A stretch of 64,000 nucleotides of DNA from Bradyrhizobiaceae bacterium PARB1 (lineage in GTDB: Bacteria; Pseudomonadota; Alphaproteobacteria; Rhizobiales; Xanthobacteraceae): NCBI GenBank assembly GCA_002256345.1, contig NKIY01000008.1, positions 142,590 through 206,589 of the forward strand, written 5' to 3'. The translations under genes and the position numbers were made by a program. The notes under the pieces were generated by a model that saw only the letters and a program-made list of their open reading frames with translations, was not told the origin of the DNA and did no database searches. Within the stretch, counting starts at the first letter, position 1; every line of letters begins with the position of its first letter. Shown one piece after another: positions 34,539-43,079 of this stretch.

Positions 34539-36401
34539 TTAGCGACGCGGCGGTGCCGTGCCGGGCGGAGGCGGCGGCAGCGAAGCCTGTCCGCCATTCA
34601 GCAACGGCGTGATGTTGCGAATGGTGACGCGGCGGTTCTGACGCTCCGGACCATCGGTCTGGATCTTCAGATACTGCTCGCCATAGCCTTGCGAGGTCAG
34701 GTTTTCCGCAGGCACCTGGAATTGCTGGGTGAGCAATTCGGCTGCCGACTCCGCGCGGCGATCCGACAGCGACAGATTGTCAATGTCCGAGCCGACAGCG
34801 TCGGTATGTCCCTCGATCAGGAACACGGCCTTCGGATTACGCGAGATGGCGCGGTTGAGGCCATCGGCGATCACCTGCAGCTTCGACGCTTGATCGGGCG
34901 AGATGGTCCACGAACCGGTGTCGAAATTGATCGAGTCGAGATCGATCGACGGCATGCGCTGGCGCACCATCGGGCTGTAGCGGATTTCATCCAGCGTATA
35001 GCGGCGCTCGATGCGATCCACCGGCGGTGCGATCAGCGTGTCGTAGACCAGCTCCGGAGAGGCCTGATCGTAGTCCACGATGTAACGGTTCTGCGGAATG
35101 CGGATCATCGGCGGCGGCAGATCGACATAGAAGTTGCCGGGACCACGGGGATCGCGGAACGAATTATCGATGATGATGATCTCCTGACCGTTCCGATCCC
35201 TGCGAATGCGGCGCAGCAACTGACCGTCGCGGCCGACCACCGTAATGATCTGCGATCCGTCCGGCCGCACGATGATCGTGCGATCGTCGTTGCCAATGCG
35301 CTCGGTACGGATGTCACGCGCACCGTAGCGGAAGCGATCGAGCTCGTTGTGGCGGATGAAGGCCTGGCCGGTTGGATCCTGCACGATGATACGACCGGGT
35401 TCAGTGTAGACCGTGCGGCCGCCTTCCTGGCGCTCGCTGCGCTGACCGCGGAAATCCTCCATACGGCGTGGGCCCTGCGGCGCGGCGCCGGGGGCGATCG
35501 GCGTCAAGGCAGCAGCGGGGGGCGGCGGAGCCGGGATCGGCGCAGTCACCTGTGGTGCCACCGGCTGCACGACCTTGATATTACCGCCGCCGGGAGCGAC
35601 CACGACGGGCGCTGCGCTCGGCGTCGGCGGAGGAGCAGCGGGGGTTGCCGCAGTGGGCGGCGTTGCGGGCGCAGTGCCAGGCGCAGCAGCATTGGGCGGC
35701 GTGCCGGGGGTCCCTGGTGCACCGGGCGCTCCCGGACCACCCGGGCGGCGACCTTCACGGCCCTCACGACCTTCCGGGCCACCAGGACGGCCTGACGGAG
35801 GCGTGCCGGCAGGCGGCGTCACGGACGGAGCAGGAGTTGCTGCGGGCGGTGTCGCAGCTGCTGGCGGCGTTGCTGCAGGAGGCGTTACGGGTGCCGCAGC
35901 CGGCGGCGCAGCTGGCGTTGGAGCAGGTGCCGGACGGGCAGCAGGAGGCGTCGCGGGCTGGGCCGGTGTCTGGGCAGCGGGCGGTGTGGCCGGAGGCGTC
36001 GGACGCGCACCGGGCTCACGACGCTCACCGGGTTCACGGCGTTCGCCGCCCGGGCCTTCGCGACGCTCCATGCCGGCCGGCGCCTCACGGCGCTCGGGAC
36101 GGGCAGCAGGCGGAGTCGGGGCGGCCGGCGGCTCGGCGCGCGGCGCTGGTGCCGCGGCGGGGGGTGGAGTCGGGCGCGCAGCAGGCGGCGCTTCGTGCGG
36201 CGGGGCACCAGCCGGCGGTGCTGGACGCGCGGCCGGGGGCGGACCCTTTGGCGGCCCCTTCTGTTCGCCCTCAGCGGCGGGTGGCGCTGCTTGCGCGAGC
36301 AGGATCGGCGCATCGCCATTTGATGCATGAGATGTGGTGACTGCAATCTGCGTCACACCGAACGCAGTGGTCGCCAGCAGGACGAGACGAAGTTTTGTCA
36401 T
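34539..36401 (-). CDS. OmpA-family outer-membrane protein with long Pro/Ala-rich region
   Basis: A 620-residue exported protein. A signal peptide (KLRLVLLATTAFGVTQIAVTTSHA) is followed by about 250 residues of Pro/Ala/Gly/Arg-rich, low-complexity sequence (repeats such as PPAARP, ERREPG, PPAATP). A middle domain (about 300-480) has RRMEDFRGQRSE, GRIIVQDPTGQAFIRHNELDRFRYG, and GRDGQLLRRIRRDRNG. The C-terminal OmpA domain binds peptidoglycan: FLIEGHTDAVGSDIDNLSLSDRRAESAAELL and SQGYGEQ, NRRVTI. The Pro-rich span could reach through the periplasm or wall. Near homologues in this group are annotated OmpA family; the middle-domain function is unknown. Confidence 0.88.
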   Translation of the reverse strand: MTKLRLVLLATTAFGVTQIAVTTSHASNGDAPILLAQAAPPAAEGEQKGPPKGPPPAARPAPPAGAPPHEAPPAARPTPPPAAAPAPRAEPPAAPTPPAARPERREAPAGMERREGPGGERREPGERREPGARPTPPATPPAAQTPAQPATPPAARPAPAPTPAAPPAAAPVTPPAATPPAAATPPAATPAPSVTPPAGTPPSGRPGGPEGREGREGRRPGGPGAPGAPGTPGTPPNAAAPGTAPATPPTAATPAAPPPTPSAAPVVVAPGGGNIKVVQPVAPQVTAPIPAPPPPAAALTPIAPGAAPQGPRRMEDFRGQRSERQEGGRTVYTEPGRIIVQDPTGQAFIRHNELDRFRYGARDIRTERIGNDDRTIIVRPDGSQIITVVGRDGQLLRRIRRDRNGQEIIIIDNSFRDPRGPGNFYVDLPPPMIRIPQNRYIVDYDQASPELVYDTLIAPPVDRIERRYTLDEIRYSPMVRQRMPSIDLDSINFDTGSWTISPDQASKLQVIADGLNRAISRNPKAVFLIEGHTDAVGSDIDNLSLSDRRAESAAELLTQQFQVPAENLTSQGYGEQYLKIQTDGPERQNRRVTIRNITPLLNGGQASLPPPPPGTAPPRR

Positions 36402-36602
36402 GATGAGCTTGGGCCCCTCGCTAAGAATACGTCGGCAAAATCATTTGTCGGCCGAACAAATCGGCAGGTCGATGAACGAATAAGCATAGGGCCGCAATGT
36501 GGCGGCCTGCAAAGCCACAGTCGTATTTATTTCACGCACGACTGCAGCCTGAGCGCGCATTGTTCATACCGCGTTCAGACCGTTTCGTTAGTAGCACCCA
36601 GG
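36402..36602. other. 201-bp intergenic gap before the OmpA-like gene
   Basis: It should hold the promoter of the OmpA-like gene on the minus strand. I see no EcfG-type or palindromic element. Confidence 0.4.
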
Positions 36603-36839
36603 CTACATCACCGCCGGTGGCTGTTGCCGTGGCACTTCATCCGGATTTGGCATCGGAATATCGGCAGGCATATCGCCGGGCAGTTCATTGGGCCGCGAGG
36701 GTTCGCCGGGATCGTGCACAGGAGGCGGCACTTCGGGCCGCGGATTGCCCGGCGGACGTTCCTGCGGAGGCTCGGAGGGCTTGCCTGGCGACAGCGGGGG
36801 ATCCTCAACAGGGTTATTGCCAAGTCTGGCGCTGGTCAT
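36603..36839 (-). CDS. Small proline-rich hypothetical protein
   Basis: A 78-residue protein with no signal peptide and more than a quarter proline (VEDPPLSPGKPSEPPQERPPG). It is not recognised. Its ATG shares bases with the stop of the upstream PNPOx gene (TGATG), which argues that it is translated by coupling and shares the stress promoter upstream. The composition resembles spacer peptides, so the function may be structural. The small size and bias leave some doubt that it is a gene. Confidence 0.55.
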   Translation of the reverse strand: MTSARLGNNPVEDPPLSPGKPSEPPQERPPGNPRPEVPPPVHDPGEPSRPNELPGDMPADIPMPNPDEVPRQQPPAVM

Positions 36840-37324
36840 CAGATCGCAACCTTGCGATTGGTGCCGATGTCCGGACGGGAGCCCGTCATCGCCGCAGTCG
36901 CCATCTTGACGTAACTGATGACGGTGCCTGGCGAGTCCCAGAACTCAGCTTCGTCAGGCGCGAACTTCAGCACGCGAATATTTGGATCGTCGGCGTTATC
37001 CCACCAGGCCTTCGCTGCGGTCGTGAACAGCTCCTTGATCTTGGCGCGATCATTGGACACCGACACCGTGCCGCTGACGGATACATATTTCTGGTCACCA
37101 GCATCGGCGAAGGACAGATTGACATTGGGATTCTGCCTGATCTCATCATCCTTGTGACGCCTCGCGTCGCTTAGGAAATAGACGGCATCAGCGGCGCGGT
37201 CGACATAGGCGGCCATCGGCCGGGCCCGCAATTTGTCGCCGTCATGGGTGACGAGCATGGCGAAGCCAATCTTCTTCATCAGCTCCCAGGCACGTTCGAT
37301 ATCGCGAGTATTGTCGCTGGACAT
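36839..37324 (-). CDS. Pyridoxamine 5'-phosphate oxidase-family general stress protein
   Basis: A 161-residue split-barrel flavin-binding protein of the 'general stress protein 26' type. Blocks include AWELMKKIGFAMLVTHDGDKLRARPM, AVYFLSDARRHKDDEI, NVNLSFAD and KYVSVSGTVSVSNDRAKI. It should bind FMN or F420-like cofactors, with unknown substrate. The frame opens upstream from 37423, but ATG 37324 begins the family and lies 23 nt downstream of a perfect EcfG-type promoter. It overlaps the small proline-rich gene by one base. Confidence 0.88.
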   Translation of the reverse strand: MSSDNTRDIERAWELMKKIGFAMLVTHDGDKLRARPMAAYVDRAADAVYFLSDARRHKDDEIRQNPNVNLSFADAGDQKYVSVSGTVSVSNDRAKIKELFTTAAKAWWDNADDPNIRVLKFAPDEAEFWDSPGTVISYVKMATAAMTGSRPDIGTNRKVAI

Positions 37325-37346
37325 ATCCGTTCTCCCTTTGCGGGGT

Positions 37347-37371
37347 AACGGATGCGAGCAGGCGATGTTCC
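37347..37371 (-). promoter_or_regulatory. EcfG-type (general stress response) promoter before the PNPOx gene
   Basis: On the minus strand GGAAC (37371-37367), a 16-nt spacer, and CGTT (37350-37347). This is the exact consensus of the alphaproteobacterial EcfG sigma factor. The -10 end is 22 nt from the ATG, leaving room for a leader with the AAAGGGAG ribosome site. Confidence 0.8.
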
Positions 37372-37463
37372 GGGCGCAACCGAACCTGCGGCGCAATTTG
37401 ACAGCGGATCGGGAACCTTCCATCAGGAAGTATTCGCGCCATTACCACCTTGGGGGAAATTCG

Positions 37464-37850
37464 ATGCCGTTTGCCTATTGGAGCATTCTGATTGCTGCGC
37501 TGCTGCCGTTGATCATCGCCGGCTACGCCAAGTCCGGATCGCACGACAACAACACACCACGCGACAGTGCCGAACAGTTCACAGGCGCCAAGCGCCGCGC
37601 CTACGCAGCCCATCAAAATGCGTTCGAAAGCTTCCCGTTTTTCGCCGCTGCGGTGCTCGGCGCGCTGACCTTCGGCGCATCGGCAAAAACCGTCGGCGTA
37701 CTGGCCGCGGTCTATCTCGCATTCCGCATCGCACATGCGTTGCTTTACATTGCCGACAAATCGACGCCGCGGTCGCTGGCCTATGCGGGCGGTTTCTTCA
37801 CCAATGTCGCGATCTTCGCGCTGCCGATGCTGCAGATCAACTTCATCTGA
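37464..37850 (+). CDS. MAPEG family membrane protein
   Basis: A 128-residue integral protein with about four hydrophobic segments. It has the MAPEG signature region around AAHQNAFESFPFFAAAVLGA, and the N-terminus FAYWSILIAALLPLIIAGYAK. MAPEG proteins (membrane-associated eicosanoid/glutathione metabolism) in bacteria often have glutathione-transferase-like activity, but this has not been shown here. The frame is open from 37233; ATG 37464 has GGGGGAAAT upstream and starts the first helix. It is divergent from the PNPOx gene. Confidence 0.85.
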   Translation: MPFAYWSILIAALLPLIIAGYAKSGSHDNNTPRDSAEQFTGAKRRAYAAHQNAFESFPFFAAAVLGALTFGASAKTVGVLAAVYLAFRIAHALLYIADKSTPRSLAYAGGFFTNVAIFALPMLQINFI

Positions 37851-37885
37851 TCTCGGACCATCCCCGTCATTGCGAGAATACAGCA

Positions 37886-37930
37886 ACGAAGCAATCCAGA
37901 AGATCGCAAGGGACGTCTGGATTGCTTCGT
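37886..37930. repeat. Perfect 15-bp inverted repeat (ACGAAGCAATCCAGA type)
   Basis: Arms 37886-37900 and 37916-37930 are perfectly complementary, with a 15-nt loop. It follows the MAPEG gene and precedes the convergent ABC transporter. This repeat family is familiar from Bradyrhizobium intergenic regions. Confidence 0.75.
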
Positions 37931-37982
37931 CCAAAGGAACCGACGTTGCGAATTCTTAGGGGCTCGCAGCCACAACGACCGG

Positions 37983-39965
37983 TCACGCCGGCCTGCGATG
38001 CCGCAGGAAGCTGCCGAGCAAACGACGTTTGCCCTTACGCGGAATCAGGTCGATATCGCTGACCAGCCTGGCGCCCCCCTTGCGACGCTCCAACACGATC
38101 TTCCGGCTATGGAAGGCTTCCAGCTCGGCCCGGTGCGCCACGCTGACGACCGTGGCGTTCGGCATCTCCTTGGTCAGCAGCTCCATCATGCTGTCCTGGC
38201 TCTTCTCGTCGAGCGCCGAGGTGGCTTCATCCAGCACGATGATATCGGGATTGTGCAGGAACAGCCGCGCGAAAGCGAGGCGCTGCTTCTCGCCGCCGGA
38301 CAGCGTCTGATCCCACGGCGCGTCCTCCTCGATCTTTTCCTTGAGATGGGAAAGACCGACCTTGTCGAGCGCCTCGCCGATCTGTTCGACGGTCCAGTCC
38401 TCTTCCGCAGCGGGATAGGCCGCAGCGCGGCGCAGCGTACCCGACGGCACATAGGGTTTTTGCGGCAGCATGAAGAGCCGGCGGTCGGGATGGAAATTAA
38501 CGCTGCCGCCGCCCCATGGCCAAAGACCGGCAATCGCACGCACTAGCGTGCTCTTTCCGGTGCCTGACTCGCCGGCGACGAGCAAACGTTCACCAGGCTC
38601 GATGTCGACCTCGGTATCGCCGACCACGGCCGTGCCGTCATCCAGCGTTACTGACAGATCGTGCAAGCCGAGCATCGTCTCGTCCGACGTCTCGCCGCGC
38701 TTGATGCGGCCGAAGCCATCACCCAGCTCGGCGCGCTCAAGACCATCGAGCGACATCATCAGCGAGGCGATCCGGCGCGCGCAGGCATTCCAGTCGGCGA
38801 GGCGCGGATAGTTATCGACCAGCCAGCCGAACGCGCTCTGGACGATGGTGAATGCCGAGGCCGCCTGCATCACCTGACCGAGCGACATGCTGCCTTCGAG
38901 AAATTTCGGTGCGCAAAGCAGCAGCGGGACCACGGGCGCGATCAGACTGGAGCCCTGCGACACGAGCGTGGTGCGCATATACTGACCGGCGAGTCGCGTC
39001 CATTGCTTGAGGACATTGCCAAACGTCTTGTCGATCCCGCCGCGCTCTTCCTCCTCGCCGCCAAGCAGCGCGATGCTTTCGCCATTCTCGCGGACGCGGG
39101 TCAACGCATAACGATATTCGGCCTCGGCCTGATTCTTGTCTTCGGAAATGCCGACGAACCGGCGGCCGATCACGGTGATCGAGCCGGAGGCGACGGCCGC
39201 ATAGAGGATCGCCGCGATGACGAGGAAACCGGGAATGGTGACAACGCTGCCGCCGACCGACAGTGTCAGCGCACCGCCGATGGTCCACAGCACGACAATG
39301 AATGTTGCCGCCGACAGCAACGCCGATGTGACGCCGGAGATGAAATCGACCGGCGAGTCGGTGGCAATGCGTAGATCCTCGGCAACCCGATATTCGGGAT
39401 TCTTGTGATCGCCATCGACCAGATTGAGTTGATAGTAGCGGCCGTTTTTGAGCCAGCGCGAGATCACTGCGTTTGTCAGCCAGGCACGCCAGCGGCGCTG
39501 GATGCTCATCCGCGCGAAGACTTGCCCGACACCGAGCAACACGCTGCCAATGGCGAGCGGGAAGAACACGCCCGTCAGATGAAAGACTGTTGCGGAATCG
39601 CGTTTCTCGATGGCGTCGAAGATCGAGCGATTCCAGACATTGATGCCGTACTGGAATGCGACATTGGCGACGATCATCAAAAGCAGGCCGATCGAGAAGA
39701 CCCAGGCGAACTTGTCACCAGCCTTGCCCCAGAAGCCGCGCGCACTGATCCAGAAACGCGTCAGCAGGTAATCCTTGCGTGCCTGCTCGGCTTCTTCCGG
39801 AGACAGCTCCGGATCGGGCTCGACCACGTCCGGCGGTGGCGGATCTATCTCGTCGCCGGCTTCGTCCTTGAGCGAAACGATCTGGCCTTTACGTCCAGCG
39901 TCTTTCGGCTTTGCATCCGCCCGCTTCGCGGCACTAACACTCGAATGACCTGACAGCTTGCTCAT
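37983..39965 (-). CDS. ABC transporter permease/ATPase fusion, SbmA/BacA-like membrane domain
   Basis: A 660-residue half-transporter. After a Pro/Asp-rich N-terminal tail (1-65), the membrane domain runs from about 70 to 400 with five or six helices and the SbmA_BacA/ABC_membrane_2 features (FWISARGFWG, YRVAEDLRIATDSPVDF, RLADWNACARRIA). The ATPase has Walker A at 465-473 (GESGTGKST), the signature LSGGEKQR at 555-562, and Walker B ending in Asp579-Glu580. Relatives are linked to uptake or export of peptides, bleomycin or vitamin B12-like compounds, and to very-long-chain fatty acids in rhizobia. The promoter upstream is of EcfG type. Its ATG lies only eight bases from the -10 element. Confidence 0.92.
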   Translation of the reverse strand: MSKLSGHSSVSAAKRADAKPKDAGRKGQIVSLKDEAGDEIDPPPPDVVEPDPELSPEEAEQARKDYLLTRFWISARGFWGKAGDKFAWVFSIGLLLMIVANVAFQYGINVWNRSIFDAIEKRDSATVFHLTGVFFPLAIGSVLLGVGQVFARMSIQRRWRAWLTNAVISRWLKNGRYYQLNLVDGDHKNPEYRVAEDLRIATDSPVDFISGVTSALLSAATFIVVLWTIGGALTLSVGGSVVTIPGFLVIAAILYAAVASGSITVIGRRFVGISEDKNQAEAEYRYALTRVRENGESIALLGGEEEERGGIDKTFGNVLKQWTRLAGQYMRTTLVSQGSSLIAPVVPLLLCAPKFLEGSMSLGQVMQAASAFTIVQSAFGWLVDNYPRLADWNACARRIASLMMSLDGLERAELGDGFGRIKRGETSDETMLGLHDLSVTLDDGTAVVGDTEVDIEPGERLLVAGESGTGKSTLVRAIAGLWPWGGGSVNFHPDRRLFMLPQKPYVPSGTLRRAAAYPAAEEDWTVEQIGEALDKVGLSHLKEKIEEDAPWDQTLSGGEKQRLAFARLFLHNPDIIVLDEATSALDEKSQDSMMELLTKEMPNATVVSVAHRAELEAFHSRKIVLERRKGGARLVSDIDLIPRKGKRRLLGSFLRHRRPA

Positions 39966-39973
39966 GGCGCGGT

Positions 39974-39998
39974 AACGTCAGGAAAATCAAAAGGTTCC
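39974..39998 (-). promoter_or_regulatory. EcfG-type promoter before the SbmA-like ABC transporter
   Basis: On the minus strand GGAAC (39998-39994), a 16-nt spacer, and CGTT (39977-39974), an exact match to the EcfG consensus. The -10 element ends 8 nt before the ATG at 39965, so the transcript would be leaderless or nearly so. Confidence 0.8.
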
Positions 39999-40015
39999 TG
40001 CGGGTTCCGTTACCC

Positions 40016-42142
40016 TCAAACGGTCTGCCGCCGGGCCTTGCGCCAGTTACCCGCCTTGGCCAGAACGCGCGAGAGCTGCTCGATGGAATAGGGCTTCTGC
40101 AGGAGCTCGAAGCCGAAGGTGCCGTTTTGCGCGAGCACATGGCTGTAGCCCGAAGTGAGCACGACCGGCAGATCCGGATAAACCTCGCGAATCTGCTGCG
40201 CGAGTTCTATGCCGCTGGTGCCGGGCATCACCACATCGGAAAATACGACGTCGTAACGACCGACATGGCGCTTGAGCTCCTCGAGCGCTTCTTCCGCACT
40301 GTGCCTGAGTTCGGTCAGATAGCCGAGCTCGCGCAGCGCGTCGGTGGCAAAGGTACCGACGTCGCGATTGTCCTCGACCACCAGAACCGACAATCCGTTG
40401 CCATCGACCAGCGGTGCTTCTCGTACCGACGGGGCCGATGGCACACTGCCCACGACCCGCGGCAGATAGAGCGTGAAGATACTGCCCTTGCCGACTTCGC
40501 TCACCACCACGACCTCGCCGCCGGACTGCTTGGCGAAACCGAACACCTGCGACAGACCGAGACCGGTGCCCTGCCCGACTTCCTTGGTGGTGAAGAACGG
40601 CTCGAAGATTCGCTCGAACTGATCGGCGGGAATGCCGCTGCCGGAATCCGCAAGAGCAACCGCGACATAACCGTCCTTGCGGGGCATCATCGCCGATGGA
40701 AGTCGTTCGCTGGTCGTCACGCTGATGATGAGACGGCCTTCACCCTTCATCGCGTCGCGGGCATTGACGGCGATATTGATCAATGCCGTCTCGAACTGGC
40801 CGAGATCGGCATCCACATGGAGCGGCTTGTCCGGGAGATGCGTGACAATCTCGACAGACGCGCCAGTCAGCGTGCCGATGATATCCGTGACCGAACTCAC
40901 ACATTGGCCGACGTCGAACACTTCCGGCTTCAGGGTCTGCCGCCGCGCAAAGGCGAGCAGTTGTGCGGTGAGCTTCGCCGCGCGGGTCACTGTATCGGAA
41001 ATCGCGGCGACATAGCGGGCGCGGCGCTCGGGCGCGAGATCTGGCCGCTGCAACAGATCGACGGATGAGCGGATCACCGTCAGCAGATTGTTGAAGTCAT
41101 GTGCGACACCGCCGGTCAATTGCCCAAGTGTTTCGAGACGCTGGCCATGTTTCAGCGCTTCTTCGGCCTCGCGCCGCTTCGTCGCTTCGAAATTCAGCCG
41201 GCGTGTACGTCGCAGAGCGAATAGCAGCAATCCGAACAGCAGGGCGGTGGCGGGAATGCCGAAGATCAGATGATAGCTGATCGCCCTCAGCCAGCGATCG
41301 CGAATAGCCGATGTTTCCAGGCCGGCTGAGACATAAATGGGATAGCCGGCGATGCGCTGATAGCCGATGCGTCGCTCGATATTGTCGCCGGGCGAGATGA
41401 TGGTGATGAGATCGCCGCCAGGATGCGCAGCAATCCGGCGACCGATCGGCCCATTCCGGTCGATCTGCTTGATGTTTCCAGACGCAGGATAGCGCGCGAG
41501 GATCGTGCCATCGGCAAGACCGAGCGCAAAGAAACTGCCCGGCGCGCGGCCGATGCGTGAGTAGAACTTCTCGAAATATTCGGGAAGCACCGAGGCCTGC
41601 ACGACGCCGGTGAACCTTCCATCGTCGCTGGTGCGACGACGGCTGACACCGAAGAAGGGCGCGCCCTGATAGGGCGGTCGCGGCAACAGGTTTGCGCCGA
41701 TAAAGGTGCCGACTTCCTTGGCGACATGCGCCTCATAGTAGTCACGATCGGAGAAATCGATGTGAGGCAAAGCGAGATTGAGGCTGTTGACCAGTGCGCG
41801 GCCCCGGTCGTCGAACACCCACACCGATTTGAGCTGGGGCAGCGCATCCGTGACCTGTTTGAGCCGGGCCGACATTACGTCCGCATGAGCACGTAGATCG
41901 TCATCGGAGCGTCCGCGGATAACCTCGTTGATTTCCGACAGACTGCGATCGATGGTCTCGAACACTTTCAACGCATGTTCGTGCGCAACATCGAGTGTGC
42001 GCGCGATCTCGCGATCGGCGATCTCGTTGGTCGAGAACCAGGAATTGGTAGCGGCGAATGCGAACAGCGAAATGGGGAAAGCCAGGGATGCGGCCATCAT
42101 CCACTGCAGCATTTTCAGAGAGTTGTGCTGTTCTGTCTTCAC
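40016..42142 (-). CDS. Membrane-bound hybrid sensor histidine kinase / response regulator
   Basis: A 708-residue hybrid kinase. Two membrane segments (about 12-33 and 295-318) bound a periplasmic PDC/dCache-like sensor with WVFDDRGRALVNS and DFSDRDYYEAHV. The phosphoacceptor His is in LGQLTGGVAHDFNNLLTVI; the ATPase has NARDA, DSGSGIP and GTGLGLSQVFG. The C-terminal receiver has the Asp in VVFSDVVMPGTSG and the Lys in LLQKPYS. No separate response regulator is nearby, so its partner and output are unknown. Signals for such sensors are often carboxylates or amino acids; that is not shown here. Confidence 0.93.
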   Translation of the reverse strand: MKTEQHNSLKMLQWMMAASLAFPISLFAFAATNSWFSTNEIADREIARTLDVAHEHALKVFETIDRSLSEINEVIRGRSDDDLRAHADVMSARLKQVTDALPQLKSVWVFDDRGRALVNSLNLALPHIDFSDRDYYEAHVAKEVGTFIGANLLPRPPYQGAPFFGVSRRRTSDDGRFTGVVQASVLPEYFEKFYSRIGRAPGSFFALGLADGTILARYPASGNIKQIDRNGPIGRRIAAHPGGDLITIISPGDNIERRIGYQRIAGYPIYVSAGLETSAIRDRWLRAISYHLIFGIPATALLFGLLLFALRRTRRLNFEATKRREAEEALKHGQRLETLGQLTGGVAHDFNNLLTVIRSSVDLLQRPDLAPERRARYVAAISDTVTRAAKLTAQLLAFARRQTLKPEVFDVGQCVSSVTDIIGTLTGASVEIVTHLPDKPLHVDADLGQFETALINIAVNARDAMKGEGRLIISVTTSERLPSAMMPRKDGYVAVALADSGSGIPADQFERIFEPFFTTKEVGQGTGLGLSQVFGFAKQSGGEVVVVSEVGKGSIFTLYLPRVVGSVPSAPSVREAPLVDGNGLSVLVVEDNRDVGTFATDALRELGYLTELRHSAEEALEELKRHVGRYDVVFSDVVMPGTSGIELAQQIREVYPDLPVVLTSGYSHVLAQNGTFGFELLQKPYSIEQLSRVLAKAGNWRKARRQTV

Positions 42143-42252
42143 ATTCCCTGCCCGCTTCGCGCCAGTCTAGCGCATCAAGCGGGATCGACCAACCCTTCGC
42201 CGCGGCAAGAAAATGTCACCGGCGCGACGCAATATGGCGAAGTTTCGCAGTG

Positions 42253-42287
42253 TTACTTTGCGTCGCACCGCGTCCAAGACAAGATAT
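42253..42287. repeat. Partial family C palindrome
   Basis: Contains GCACCGCGTCCAAGACAAG, the right arm of the family C element (see 24033 and 31267), in degenerate form. Confidence 0.5.
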
Positions 42288-42305
42288 CGTCTAGACCGGC
42301 CCCCG

Positions 42306-43079
42306 CTAACCGGCGCTCATTTGCGAACGGAAGGCCCAGCGTGTGGAGCGCTGCTCGATCCAGGCGAAGACCGCATACATCAGCACGCCCTCGAAGGCGA
42401 GTAGCAGCAGCGCGGCATAGACGTTCGCCATGCGGAAACTGGCGCCTTCCTGCGCGATCAGAAAACCGAGACCGGCATTGGCGCCGAGGGTTTCGGAGAC
42501 GACGGTGCCGACAAAAGCCAGCGTGATCGCGACTTTCAGCGAGCCGAAGAAATATGGCAGCGCACGTGGAATGCCGACCTTCAGCATGATGTCGAGCTTG
42601 CGCGCGCCGAGCGCACGCAGCACATCCTCGAGCTCCGGCTCCGTGGTCGCAAGGCCGGTGGCGATATTGACGACGATCGGGAAGAACGAGATCAGGAATG
42701 CGGTGACGATGGCCGGCACTTCGCCGATGCCGAACCAAAGAATCAGCAACGGCACGATGGCGACCTTCGGAATGGTGTTGAAGCCGATCATCACCGGATA
42801 CAGACCGCGATAGATCGTCCGCGACCAGCCGACCACGAGGCCAAGCATGACGCCGAATACCACGGCCAGAGCGAAGCCGACCATCGTGACCCACAGCGTG
42901 ACCCAGGAGTGATAGAGGAACACCTTCCACAGCTTGAACATCGCCGCAAAGGCAGCCGATGGCGGCTGCAGCACCGATGTGTTGATCTTGAAGACAGCGC
43001 AGGCGCCTTCCCAGATCAGAAAGATCGCAGCGGTGAAGATCCAGGGCGCGAGTTTTTCGACGAGACGCGAACTCATCAC
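42306..43079 (-). CDS. ABC transporter permease, NitT/TauT (SsuC) type
   Basis: A 257-residue inner-membrane permease with about six helices. The EAA-type loop for ATPase contact is seen in EDVLRALGARKLDIMLKVGIPRALPY, and the end is typical of TauC/SsuC (ETLGANAGLGFLIAQEG). It works with the ATPase and binding protein in the next two genes. The ATPase stop overlaps the start by 4 bp. Confidence 0.92.
   Translation of the reverse strand: MMSSRLVEKLAPWIFTAAIFLIWEGACAVFKINTSVLQPPSAAFAAMFKLWKVFLYHSWVTLWVTMVGFALAVVFGVMLGLVVGWSRTIYRGLYPVMIGFNTIPKVAIVPLLILWFGIGEVPAIVTAFLISFFPIVVNIATGLATTEPELEDVLRALGARKLDIMLKVGIPRALPYFFGSLKVAITLAFVGTVVSETLGANAGLGFLIAQEGASFRMANVYAALLLLAFEGVLMYAVFAWIEQRSTRWAFRSQMSAG

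Noticed and set aside
34485..35795. 436-codon plus-strand frame opposite the OmpA-like gene
   Set aside because: Arg/Asp/Gly-rich shadow; the minus strand has a signal peptide and an OmpA domain.
35575..36330. Gly-rich plus-strand frame resembling a PE-PGRS-like protein
   Set aside because: Its Gly/Ala repeats are only the complement of the Pro/Ala-rich region of the OmpA-like gene.
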